Part shown: piece by piece, positions 13,549 to 24,772 of the stretch | Numbering within the stretch: position 1 is the stretch's first letter | How the letters are laid out: each line of letters begins with the position of its first letter | NCBI RefSeq assembly: GCF_003073045.1 | Contig: NC_037599.1 | Span: forward strand, 5,034,247 to 5,098,246 | DNA: 64,000 nt | Origin: Pomacea canaliculata | Lineage: Eukaryota > Mollusca > Gastropoda > Architaenioglossa > Ampullariidae | Direction of reading: 5' to 3' | Program-made: the position numbers and the translations under genes | The notes under the pieces: model-generated | Told to the model about the DNA's origin: nothing | What the model saw: only the letters and a program-made list of their open reading frames with translations | Databases searched by the model: none

Positions 13549-16500
13549 TTAGGTACGCTTAGAAGGCTTCAGTTCATCAAAGCAGGGGCGTAAAAAGATA
13601 TGGGGCTTCATTTTCTGTGGATCATATCCCTCATGGCCCTGCCAAAACAAAAATAAATAAAAAATACATGAATATCTACTAATACGAATCACACAGAGCC
13701 AACTCATCAGAACTTGTAAATTTACACCTTTTTGACAACTACTTCATTAAGATATGCACTCTTTCAAATCTACAATTCCACTCTTCCTGAGAGTTGAATA
13801 CCTATGATAAAGTATCCAGACAGTTGATTATCTTTAGGTAAATAAGAGATTTTCTAATACTCGATCACATTTACATACCTTGGACCAGTCGTAGCTGGAA
13901 GCGTAGGCAAAGATATTTCCTTGAGCATTAAAGTTACAAGTTGTAATGGGCTGGTCAAATTGTTCTGATGTCTTTAGCTTTGTGCGGGCATCTTTGTCCC
14001 AGAAACTGAAACGGCCATCAGAGCCAACTGTGGCTAATGTCCCATGGACAGGATGAAAAGCAATGTCGTTCACCTAATAATGCACATTAGAAAACAAATT
14101 TTAACGACTATGCCAATCTTATCCAAGTAAAAATTGTGTCCTTCTTTACACAGAAGTAAAAAGAAAAACAAGAAAAAAACAGCACTTAAGAAAAAGAATG
14201 AAACAGGGACAGCATACGAGGACAGGAAAACAAACAACATATGAACTATAAAAGAATAAACAATGGTACTAAACAAAGAATAAAATCAAATACAGAAAAC
14301 ACAAAGAGGAATCAAATAAAAAAAACAAGATCTGACCGTAACATGAAATTGCAAAAGGAATGGTGTGAAAAAGGACTAGCATGGTGGGAAAGGTTGTTAG
14401 GAGTAATGTTTACGGAAGAGGTGAGTTTTCAGTGAACGTTTAAAGGATTCAATAGTGGGCAGATGGTGGATAAAGAAAAGGAGAGAGTTTCATTGTTTCG
14501 CTTCACAATTACTAAAAATCCTGTGGCCATATGTTGTTGTCCTGGATGCAGGAAGAGTAAGAAGATGTAGGCAATGAGTCATGTACATGAAAACAAAAGC
14601 AAGAAAAATATAAATGAATTTACTAGTCTAAAATATACGAAATTTCAATCTGGGCAGGATTTAGACCAGATTTACATCTGATTTCTATTTCACATAAACT
14701 GGTCAACTCACAGCATAAATATCCTGAACATTGTTGGTAGTTCCATTTGACCGATGGCACTTGAAGGTAAAGTTGTCTTTGGGGTTTGTGGCATTGACAT
14801 ACTGAATGGCCACTCTACCCTCAATGCTGCCCAGAGCAAAGCCTGTTGGGGCGTTACTTTTTTTGTCTAGAAAAATGCTGACACACCGATGCTAAAAGGA
14901 AAATTTGTGGAAAGATTAAATGCAGTCAAGACTATTTATGTCCTCCATCACACATGCACACAAAGGTAGAGGTACAGTTTTCATATCCCAAAAACAAATA
15001 TTAAGTCTCAATAAAAACCAAAACCAAAAAGAAAACATTTTTGAAGCATAAGATTCCTTCACTGGTTAAAAAAGTATCAAATACACAATGAAGACAGTGG
15101 TCAGAGAAAAACACTAATTCACGGTAATGCCTTGAAGCACGATTAAATAAATCAGTGCATATTTCATTTCAGCTATTCCGCCATTAATGTCTTTGATCTA
15201 TATCCTCTAATTAAATCAAATTTACTTAACATGGCTTTCTAGAGCTTTCTGTGGTGTTAAAAAAATCCATGAAGCCTATTTCACCTGATATTTTAGAGGA
15301 GATTCCATTCGTTTAAATTCCTGAGGCTGATTTTCAAGTTGATATATGATAAGTCCACGACCTGCTGTTCCAACTACTGCCATAGGGTATTTCTGTGGAC
15401 CATATAAAGATAAATATAATATAGTGGTTGTGCACTCTAGTTGTAAAAACAATCCTCAGATAATGCAACAACTAAATATAAATAGTTGATTTAAATAAAA
15501 TAGTGAAAGGCATGGATTGCTATGAAATCTGGTTCACAAAATTGTCCTGAACATTAAGCAATTTACTCATTTCACAGCAGGTAAAAACCTCTTAACTATG
15601 AACTTTTTAATAGCAGTTATAGGTGAAGAATGGGGAAAAAACAAACTTTTTTATAGAATTGCACAACCAAGCATCTCATATTTTATATTAGCTCGCCAGC
15701 TTTATGCACAGTAAAAAGTGTGACTTCTTGTAAGCTTACTGCAGAGTTTCATTATGCAGTTATTATTATGCTTGTACAATATGTTGGTACTCTCTAAATG
15801 TTTCCACTTTTCTCATGTTATAACGTGTCAAGTAATCTCAAGTTCACATTAATCTTTCTTACACATAATTTATTAACTGATTCTCCCTCTCCCTCATTTC
15901 CACTCATCACTCACCACATCTGCACAGTAGCATCTCTCTGGGAGGCTAACAGTTAGAATAGGATTAGCTGATCTTGTGTCCCAAAACTGTAATAGCATAG
16001 GTCACCATTAACAATTAACATTATCAATGAAAAATATAAAGATTACTAACAAAATATAAACAGTTATAAAGTTTAATGAAGTACATAAAAACTTTTCAAA
16101 ATATTTTATTCCCCATAAATGCAATACAAAATATATGTAAGGGCATCCACATCTACAAGAAGAAAAAGTGCTGATGCCCTTTTTAAATTTATATTACCCC
16201 TGATCCATTTTATATCATTACCCACTGATTTTATCATAATACCCACTGATCCATTTTACTATATCATCTATTGATCCATTTACTAGACAAGCAAAGACAG
16301 AGAGAGGGAGAAAGGAATAAGAGCGAGCATGCATGAATTATAAATCTCTTATTATGAGCTAATGACTTCCATCACAACACTAGCTCACCTTCAAAGTCTT
16401 GTCCCAACTGCCTGTCATAAGACAGCTGTAGTTCTGTGCCTTAATCCAGTGAACAGTTTTCACTGGAGCATCATGCTGCAATAAAGCAATTCATAAACTG

Positions 16501-19164
16501 TGACAAAAGCTAACAAATATTTTTCAATGCAATCTAATGTATATGTATATCACAATAATATCCCTTCCAATTTGAAAACCCGTCCTTCGCATATGATTGG
16601 TAATAAATGATGGATTTAAGCGCAATGCACAGCACAAGAAAGACTATCAACGAAAGTCAATAAAAAGGAAACATACAGGTCAACAGATGACGCCATAAGT
16701 GAAAACAACCCCAGTCACAGCGTGTTAAGGAAATTTAAAAGTTGTAAATAACACTTACATAGTCACTGATCTCGCAATATTGCTGCAAATATGTATAATT
16801 CTATTACCTATTTTCATTTTTATTATATTTCTTTGTTCTTCGTTATTTGGCAGTTTCTTGGTTGGGTGGATGTGAAAGAATGATAAATGTGTGCATATTG
16901 TAGTGTTGCAGTAAAAAATAATATTCGTTGCGACATGCCTACAACTATCATAGACTGGGTACGATCAGTCAGATAGGACCAGAACAAGCTTGAAACTGTC
17001 CCAGAGGGGTCAAAAGTAAATAAAAAACTGGAGAAGTACATAATGGTCTAGCACCAACAGTAGGATGATGTGATTATGTCGCAAGCAGATAGTTAAGCCC
17101 TTCACCACCTGCAGCAATGCCATCAGGTCAAATGATTCTCAACATAGGCCAACTGAAATGGTTCAGGGGCTGGACAAGCATTTTAAGTATTCTGGACAGA
17201 AAAAGAATACTGGAATTATCATGATAGTTTATGATATTGTTTTGAGACTGGGCACCTTCAGAAGTGGGTTGATGATGGTATGCTTAAACAACACAGATAC
17301 AGCACCAGTCAACAAAGAGTGACTGATAATGCTAGTGATATATGAAATTAAGTCGAGGCACTCATTCAGAGAAAATTCAGGATCAGGTCAAGAGAGCAAG
17401 ATTTCTCTGGAGAGTTTGTGATGGTCTCCCTGACCTGGGACTGAGTGACAAGCACAGACTCTATTAAAGATTTCCAAAGAAAAAAAGGGTTGTTAAAATG
17501 TTGTTTCAGTCATGCTCTGATGGTGTCAGTTTTTTCCAGAAAATATTTAGATAACATATCTGGCCGTGGTTCAAGAATTGTAGTAGGCAGAGTGGAGGCA
17601 TCTTTGAACTACAAGGATATTTAGATATCTGATATATGTTGGTAACATAAAGAAAAAAAAATCACTCAATTAAATACCATATATTATAATTTTTTTTTTA
17701 AACAGCGCACGATCCATGGGATATTCTATATTCATCAACAGTTTTCAATTTCTTCTAATTGCTCAGCAACAGAAATAAAGAACATATTGAAGTTTCTTGA
17801 AGTTTGTACACAAAAGAAACATTTCTAGAGCAATCCAAAGTGTTTGCCAAGCAACATAAATATTCCCTGAGTGGATATGCATTTTTGGCTTATATACACA
17901 CCTGAGCTACTTGAACAAACTGATTGCTGTTTAAATCCCATAATTTTGCAGTTTTGTCACAAGATGCTGTAAAAACCTTTGTCCCATCCTGGAAAAGAAA
18001 ACAAGCACTATTGCATCTCATAACAAAGATGGATTTTTTCACTCACATAAAGTTAGACTATAAAAATAGAAATATTAGTGAAATGTGTCTTATCAAAATG
18101 AATTAACAATGATACAAATTTTGTCATGCGCTACTAAAGTACAGTTCTGATATATTAAGTGCATAGATATATGGGTGGATGTATATGCACATGTAGGCAA
18201 GCATGTGCTGCAGGGGATTATGGGGGGGTGTTTGAGGCTGAGCCAGCAACTAAGACTGTATCACAGCAAAGAAGTTAGCCCTGTAAGCAATCATGTGTTG
18301 CAGTGGATGACTAGGTGACTATATGGATCATTTATGTATATTTTTTTTCAACAATTCACTCCTTAAATTTAGAATGCAAAATCAACACCAAATACAAGCG
18401 CCAGGATATTGTCTAGCATGACTTTTTCTTACATCACTCCAGTCTACGTCTAAAACTGGTCCTGCATGTGTCTGCTGTGCCTTGGGGATTGTCTGGCCAC
18501 TCTGCTGCACCTCCCAACAGCTGACCTGAAGCGAGTCATAAATATGGGGTGTCAATGCACTGTCTAGACTGAGCAGCATGTCTTAAAGCTATTTAAAGCA
18601 TTAATTATTTTCACCTGTGAATCAAGCATCGCAACAACAATCACTACCTTGTTATCCCAACTGCTGGCAATAAGAAAAGTGGATGGCAAAACACCAGGGC
18701 TGAACTTGACACAGCTGACACTGTCATCAGGAGGTGAAGTCACCTGGTGGAAAAAATGCAAGCTGGAGAATGAAATCTTGGGGACACATCAGTGAAATAA
18801 TTTTTTTTTAAGTTGATACTACGTTACTTACATGGGAAATGTATTACTTAGGCAGCACACGTGAAATCATGTTGAGGTGAATGACCATAAGTGTTACATA
18901 AATTTTATTGAACAGAGTGAAGCGGAGCACAGCAGATTGAACAAATGGGAGTGTGATCTGTTGTTTATGAACTGGCCATAAGATATTTTAGTTGTTATAC
19001 ATTGGCTAAAATCTGGCCTTGCTGGTAAAGCTCGTGGCATCAGGTGTCTCGCGAGTACCGCATTTATTGCTTACTTCTATGTCTTTCATGGGATTAGTGT
19101 TTGCAGTAGTGGTACTCCCAAAAACACTTGTCGGACCAAATGATGTTCCTCCAAATAAACTCAT
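13549..19164 (-). CDS. RAE1: RAE1/GLE2 mRNA export factor, WD40 protein
   Basis: Ten coding exons: 19075-19164, 18648-18743, 18433-18525, 17902-17988, 16389-16475, 15915-15986, 15285-15392, 14712-14891, 13879-14073 and 13549-13638 (stop at 13549-13551). Every border is GT/AG, and every junction is phase 0. The product is 365 residues, close to the roughly 368 of vertebrate RAE1. It starts [10 protein letters not shown], has a Phe-Gly-rich N terminus, then seven WD40-type blades with diagnostic stretches [43 protein letters not shown] and [20 protein letters not shown], and ends in the family's [15 protein letters not shown] tail. RAE1 binds the NUP98 GLEBS motif at the nuclear pore and acts in mRNA export and spindle assembly (family knowledge). 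All-phase-0 junctions are notable but not problematic. Confidence 0.97.
14390..14580 (-). mobile_element. Decayed CR1/L2-like LINE, ORF2 C-terminal end
   Basis: Lies in the RAE1 intron between exons 14712-14891 and 13879-14073. Read on the minus strand in shifting frames it gives the typical LINE ending: A-x-Q-WNSLPFS, then [20 protein letters not shown]. Several frame changes and stops show it is dead. The family call rests on this C-terminal motif only. Confidence 0.55.
16820..17560 (-). mobile_element. Decayed CR1/L2-like LINE, reverse transcriptase region
   Basis: Within the RAE1 intron between exons 17902-17988 and 16389-16475. The minus strand contains, in order, relics of LALSxTLCLx[14 protein letters not shown], the YRPISNLP-to-EPFQSG stretch in degraded form, and [19 protein letters not shown], which matches the reverse-transcriptase pattern [19 protein letters not shown]. 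Stops and frameshifts are frequent, so it is an inactive 5'- and 3'-truncated copy. Confidence 0.6.
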
Positions 19165-19735
19165 CTTGGACGTAATCTGGAATTATAAAAAGCCATAAGA
19201 ATACAATAACATTCTGGCTCTGTAAACGGTTTAGCCTTTTATCTCACAGTAAAATTCCACATCTGAGGATAAAACTGCATGAGATACAGTGTGAATAAAA
19301 TTTGACTCCGACAGCGACACAAATTATTATGCCAGTCAAGGTTTACCTTGTTTCACTTTCAACGGGGGTCTAAACAATCAAAAATAAGAAATATGTTAAA
19401 GCAATATATCGTTCGCGAATATAGGATAACAGAAAACTGAAAGTTGTGCAATGTTTGTGATCTGCGACAAGTTGTTCGAGTATATAAATTAACCACTCAC
19501 TATCACAGAGCACAAGTTGTAACTGGTTCTCGCTAAATACGCAAAACTGTAACTGTTTATGAACACATCAAAAACAATTACGCACTGTTACCTTTTTAAA
19601 GTATGAGACCTGGTAATACTTTTTTTTCAATCCCTTAAAATGACAGGCACCCGTTTCACGCTGCGTGCGCGGTTCTTACTACAGACCGGAAGTAAACTCA
19701 AGCGTCCATACGTGATTCTAAAAATAGGCATCCAC
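19165..19735 (-). promoter_or_regulatory. RAE1 5' leader and promoter region
   Basis: An acceptor (ATTCCAG on the minus strand) begins the start-codon exon at 19176, leaving 12 bases of leader before the ATG. A good donor (AAG|GTAACA) ends a likely non-coding first exon at 19592, whose upper limit is probably near 19.7 kb. The stretch 19640-19720 is relatively CpG-rich for the neighbourhood. A plus-strand ATG at 19736 suggests a divergent transcript, but no gene is recognised there. Confidence 0.45.
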
Positions 19736-20814
19736 ATGGCAGGCAGCGCAAGTAAGCCGAGGAAGTTGTTTCCTTTATCTCAACTAGTAAGGTGATTTGG
19801 AGCTGTGTCAAAATCAAAGCTAATATTGTTATATCTGCAGTAGTTAATGTTAGAAGCTCAGCTATTTGATGCATGTGTGTTCTGTTTTAGGCATTGTGTC
19901 TAAGAAGTGCATTTATGAAAATTGCATTTTTTTTATTAGTGGCTTAATTATAATTGGAATTAAGATGCTCGGCTTTGTGAAGTGTGTGGAGAACTCCATG
20001 CTGACAGTGGACGAGGGGGCAAAAGGATATTCTTATTCCCTCAGTTTATTTTTTGAGAACGGCTGCCCCCATGTTCCTATGCCACTGTTTATGCCATAGT
20101 ACTTAGTTGTATGCGCAAGCAGTTTTGTCCAACCTCTTTTAAAAATAAACTGAGATGTAATTTCAAATTTCACTAAAATTTCAGTTGTTCAGCAATCGAT
20201 CAGCTATAAGCAATACTATGGGTAACACATCAGCGTTCTTTTTCAATTTATCAAGGGAAAGTAAAACGTATAATTCATAAATTTGAATTTCAGTTCAATG
20301 AAGCACTGGAAACATATTTTCTATCTGTGAACTCTCATGCATACAAAATACAAACATCACAAATTCGAAACACTTTTTTTGTAAAATCCAGTTCACAAAC
20401 GTTCGTAATTCAACAACCATTATCAATACTATTTTTATTTTAATGATTGATACATATTTCATTTATGGCAAATTTGCTGTAAATTTAATAAAGATAGGCT
20501 TCCATCCATTAAAGTTTTCAAACATTTATTTTAAATTGCATCACAGAATTTCAGGCACTACTGCCATAAAGAAAAAAAAAAACTGGTGAACTTGAAGAAA
20601 ATGAAATCAACATTAAGTATCATATAAACTGCTGTACATTTTTTAAAAAAAAAGCACCATGAAAATGTCCACAAAAACTGTGTATAATTTTATACAGCAC
20701 TAACATTCTTTCGCATCCAATGCTTTATTTTTATTCAAAAGGCACAGCTATGTGTAAATTCGTTTTATATAGCTGCAGTTCATCTGGAAATAAAGAACCG
20801 TAAGCATTATTAGC

Positions 20815-21860
20815 CATCCAAGCAGTCGTACTAAAGGTTACACAGAACCACATCAGCAACGCCGCTAAGGAACTGCTAGCGGAAGAACATGCTATCTTCA
20901 GACCACATAGACACAGTTGAGCAGATCTTCAACTGTTGCATCTGCAGCATCAACGTGACCTCTACCACAACTTCACTGACCTTTAAAAGGCGTTCGACAG
21001 AGTCTGGCACAAGGTCCTATAGCAAGTAATGTGAAAATTTAACATCGAAGAAGGCCTTATTCAAGTCATCGGTTCATATAACAGTTCAACGAGTGCAGTA
21101 CTGCTGGATAACCAAATATGAGCTTACTTTCCCACCACAGTAGGCGTACATCAAGGATGTCTCCTATCACCGGTGCTGTTTAATATACAAGACCTCACCA
21201 GCAGACTTTCCGAATGCATACCAGCACTGAAAAGAGCAAAGTTATGATCAATAGCAACGGCAAAGCAGAGATCTTTATGAACGGTTACACCTCGAAGGGG
21301 TAAGCAGCTTCAAGTACTTGGGAACCTCCCTCTCCAAGGAAAGCAGCTCCACGCCAATTTCCACATCAGGATCGCAACAGCAGCAGCGGCGATGGCTAAG
21401 CTAGTTAGGATCTGGTATAGTCATGATCAAGTTCACTACCAGGTACAATCTGCACGAATCCCTGGTAAAACTGATCCTGCTCTACAGATGTGACGCGTGG
21501 ACTCTGGTCACCGACATGGAAAGAATCCAGGCATTCGAGACCAAGTGCCTGAGGAAGGCTGCTCCTAATCTCATACAGAGAACATATAACCAATGACAGG
21601 TTACGAAATAAGATTTACAGACTCGTAGGACACCAGGAGCCTATACTTTCAACAGTCAAATGATTAAAGGTGGTTTTCTTTGGTCATGCGACCCCTCACA
21701 GCACCTTGGAGGATAGTCGAACGCCGCGGTAGCCAGAGAAAGAACTGACACGATCGTCAATGACTGGGCTGGTCGTCCCGTATGTACAGGACCTGCTCAC
21801 TGTCGCCCAAAATAGGCAAGAGTGGCGGGCCGTCGGCTGCCACGTCAAGGGCAACTGACC
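20815..21860 (+). pseudogene. Decayed non-LTR retrotransposon (RTE/Jockey-like reverse transcriptase)
   Basis: Across three frames the plus strand reads as the middle and end of a LINE Pol: AKELLAEEHAIFRPHR near 20860, a DFKKAFDRVWHKVL-type block near 20980, VGVHQGCLLSPVLFNI near 21145, SSFKYLGTSLSKES near 21305, LYxSLVKTILLYRCDAWTL near 21450, ERIQAFETKCLRKAAPN near 21520, LVGHQEP near 21625 and VVFFGHA near 21675, then a degraded C terminus to about 21860. The FADD catalytic block was not found, and many frameshifts and stops are present. It lies in the gap between RAE1 and ITGB1BP1 and is certainly inactive. Confidence 0.8.
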
Positions 21861-22406
21861 GCTTGCTCTAATATCCATTCACACATGCAACAGAGACACT
21901 CAAAGAGTAAATACAGTCGCACACTACGCCAGCGTACAGTCTGGTTAGGATAAATCAACATTAAAATTATCTTGCTGCCAATACCTATTTAAAGGTCGTA
22001 TGTATATTCACGTTTATTTCTTAAAAAGCGCAGAAAATAATAAAATCCTGCTAAAGGACATGCTTTTTATTTGATACCCTATGTCTTATCTGGCTAGAAG
22101 CAGGGTACAAGGCAACAAACTCTGCAACACCATTCCACAAGGTAAGTGAAGGGGTAATACAAGCCTCTTCAGGACTAATCTCCACTGGCCTGAAATATAC
22201 ATCTCATCGAAGTAACAATGGACATCATGCAAACCATAGACCAGGTTGCAAGGACACAACCATATACCTGTAAATATTTGGCATTCATATACTAAGAACA
22301 TTCTTTTAAGCCATGCCCACTGTATATGTTGACTTTAATTTAAATGGTCATTAAATTCATACAGTGATGAACTCATGGTGTAATTAACACCATCGCAGAC
22401 ATTTCT

Positions 22407-24404
22407 TCATGATTTGGCAGTGATCGCATCAAAAATTCTCCGCACACACTGACAAATAGCCTGTGCTTGATCCTGAAATGAAAGGGAATCATAAAGAATT
22501 TAATGAAAAGCATAAAGTGAACTTTTACATGTACAACCACCATAACAACAAAGTGAAACATTTATATTGTACTATATTTATTTTATACCAAATATAACTA
22601 TTTTTCTATGGATTATGGTTGCAGACAAATATAATAAGAACTGGGCCAACAGAAATAAAATACTATAGGATATGTAGTACAAGCATAGGACTGTGAATCA
22701 AATATACATATCAACCCAAGAATGAGAGTGCACAAAAAACAATCCAAAACAGCCACAAACAAACCTCAGTATGACACTGGAAAACATAGCAGTTGAAGAC
22801 CGTCTTTCCCACCTGCCCTATCTTCAACGCAATGTTTGGTTTTCCAAAACCATCTGTGTAATGGATCAACTGGGAAATAGTATGGAGAGGATGTCTCTGC
22901 ATCACTTCCTAAATGCAAAATTGAAATATTTTGTTCGCAGTATTTTGAATTGAAGAGTGCAACTTTCAACTTAAAGCTATCAAAAGCAGAAAAAAGTGTC
23001 TTTAAAATTTTGGGGAAAACTTCGACTTTGAAAGATTAAAATACCGCGTATTGGCATCTTAACAAGATACAAATAACTGAATGTCATTTGCCATTTTGCT
23101 GAACGTAATTGGCTTATATAACAGGTTATGATCATTTCTCTGAATCAGAATACATATAGATGTCTACTGTAAAATTTAAAAAAAAAAAAAAGTTGAACAA
23201 TAATATAAATTCAAACACTAATAAGTTTAAATACAAAATATATAAATAATAAAAGAGGACAATAATAAGTTACATGAAAATTTATATAATAACATGTTTA
23301 CAAAATCTTGTCATTCAAAAACTGTGTATATCTAGCTGCCTACCTGACCAGACGTATCCAAAACTTTTATTCCATATCGTGATACATTTATTATGACTTT
23401 GTCATCTTCTGAGACAAGCAGTTTAAGTTTGCCTTCAATCTGAAACACAAATTATAATCTAACTATTTATGGTGTAACATAATAAATAAAAACTCCATCA
23501 GTAGTAGAGCGCTGAAGGACTTAAAATAGCTCTATAACCAGCAAAAGTTATAATTATTCAAAAACATTGTGGATTCTGCTAGCGCATACATTTACTAAAT
23601 CATAAAACTGCATGTTTCACAGATATACCAGATCTGAAATTTTGCTTTAAAAATACTTTTTTCAATCAAACATTTACCTGTTTTTCTTCAATGTAGTCTA
23701 CAAGCTGAGCTTCTGTGTCTCGTCGTGTTGAATTTAAGCCACTTATCTCCACGACTGATCCCACATAAAATAATTTGAAGTGAACCTTCTGGTGTAAAAT
23801 TCTATCCACTGTTTCTTTACCATCTTTGGTTAAATTTTCTGTGCTAGATTCACTCTGAAAAAGATGTCCATTGGTCAAGTATTATTACAAAAATTATGAG
23901 TGTTGCTTCCTTTCGCACAATTATTCCCCGCACCCTCCACACACACGCGCGCGCTCCATCCTTTTTTTAAAAAAAACCAATGTCATGTTTTTTATCAAAA
24001 GATCTAAAGTCTCATTCTGCAAAGCTGCATTAAGCGATTTCGTCAGGCTGCTCTACGACGTTTTCTTTAATATGTTGTAATGCTATTCTCTTATCCCAAT
24101 AAAATCACCCCTCCTACACCACCCCCTCAAAGAAAAACGCCCTGCAGTTTGCAGCTTTTTTTTTTTTTTTTGGTGGATGCTTGTCACCAGACGTAAGTAT
24201 GTTGTCAGCTTTATGTACAATAATTTTGATGGTGTGTTAAACACATTTTTTGCGTTAGGGTGCAGAATTGAAGGTGCTTTGGATTTCGTGTTTATAAACA
24301 TTTTCCTATTTCATTACTGGAATGTTTCATATTGCCGTTCTTACCATCTGCGTATCTTCAGAAGTTCCAGTCGGCGCATTACGAGTTTTTACTTTTTTAA
24401 ACAT
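22407..24404 (-). CDS. ITGB1BP1: Integrin beta-1-binding protein 1 (ICAP-1), PTB-domain adaptor
   Basis: Five coding exons: 24345-24404, 23678-23854, 23344-23439, 22765-22908 and 22407-22472, all with GT/AG borders and phase-0 junctions, giving 180 residues (the human protein has 200). The N terminus MFKKVKTRN is short and basic like the family's, followed by a Ser/Thr-rich stretch. The PTB fold covers about residues 45-178: FKLFYVGSVVEISGLN, then LVDYIEEKQ, VIINVSRYGIKVLD, EVMQRHPLHTISQLIHYTDG, KTVFNCYVFQC and a C-terminal helix DQAQAICQCVRRIFDAI. The family binds the integrin beta-1 tail and KRIT1 and restrains integrin activation (family knowledge). A Ser-rich linker seen in vertebrates is shorter here; an extra small exon between 23855 and 24344 cannot be excluded but is not needed for frame. 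A poly(A) signal candidate is near 22067. Confidence 0.93.
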
Positions 24405-24772
24405 TTTTTTATTTTATACTTTCAGTCTTCTTCGCGTAAAAAAATGTATAAATCTACATATTTTCGTCTAGTTTCTAGCTCAAGCGTGTGGTTGACCCCA
24501 AAAGCGGAAATAATAACTGCAAACTGGATTATGTCGTGGATACATTTTTTAAAAATACGATTTAAGTAATATAAAAATTATCTGTCTTTAGTTTAGTTTA
24601 TTATTCCAAAAACTATAAAACTGATATCAAGGAGAGAATTTTATAATCGTATATGAACAGTTACTACCGACTCCTCCACCGATCCACATTTTGTTTAACT
24701 CTACAGTTTGTCTGAGGGACACTTCCGTTTTTGAGAAACTTCGGCGGACTGCAAGACCACATTGCATTCACC
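24405..24772. promoter_or_regulatory. Bidirectional promoter between ITGB1BP1 and TCEA
   Basis: The two start codons are divergent and 368 bp apart, so both 5' leaders and both core promoters must fit here unless further non-coding exons exist. The interval is AT-rich, with no convincing TATA box at a fixed distance and no CpG cluster by eye. Confidence 0.65.

Noticed and set aside
23671..23878. Start codon at 23878 as the ITGB1BP1 start (MTNGHLFQ...)
   Set aside because: The bases before the Ser codon at 23854 form a TTTTTCAG acceptor, and a better start exon with the family's basic N terminus lies at 24345-24404 in matching phase.
24731..24772. Extended TFIIS N terminus from a TTG at 24731
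   Set aside because: The ATG at 24773 has a strong initiation context and gives the normal family N terminus.
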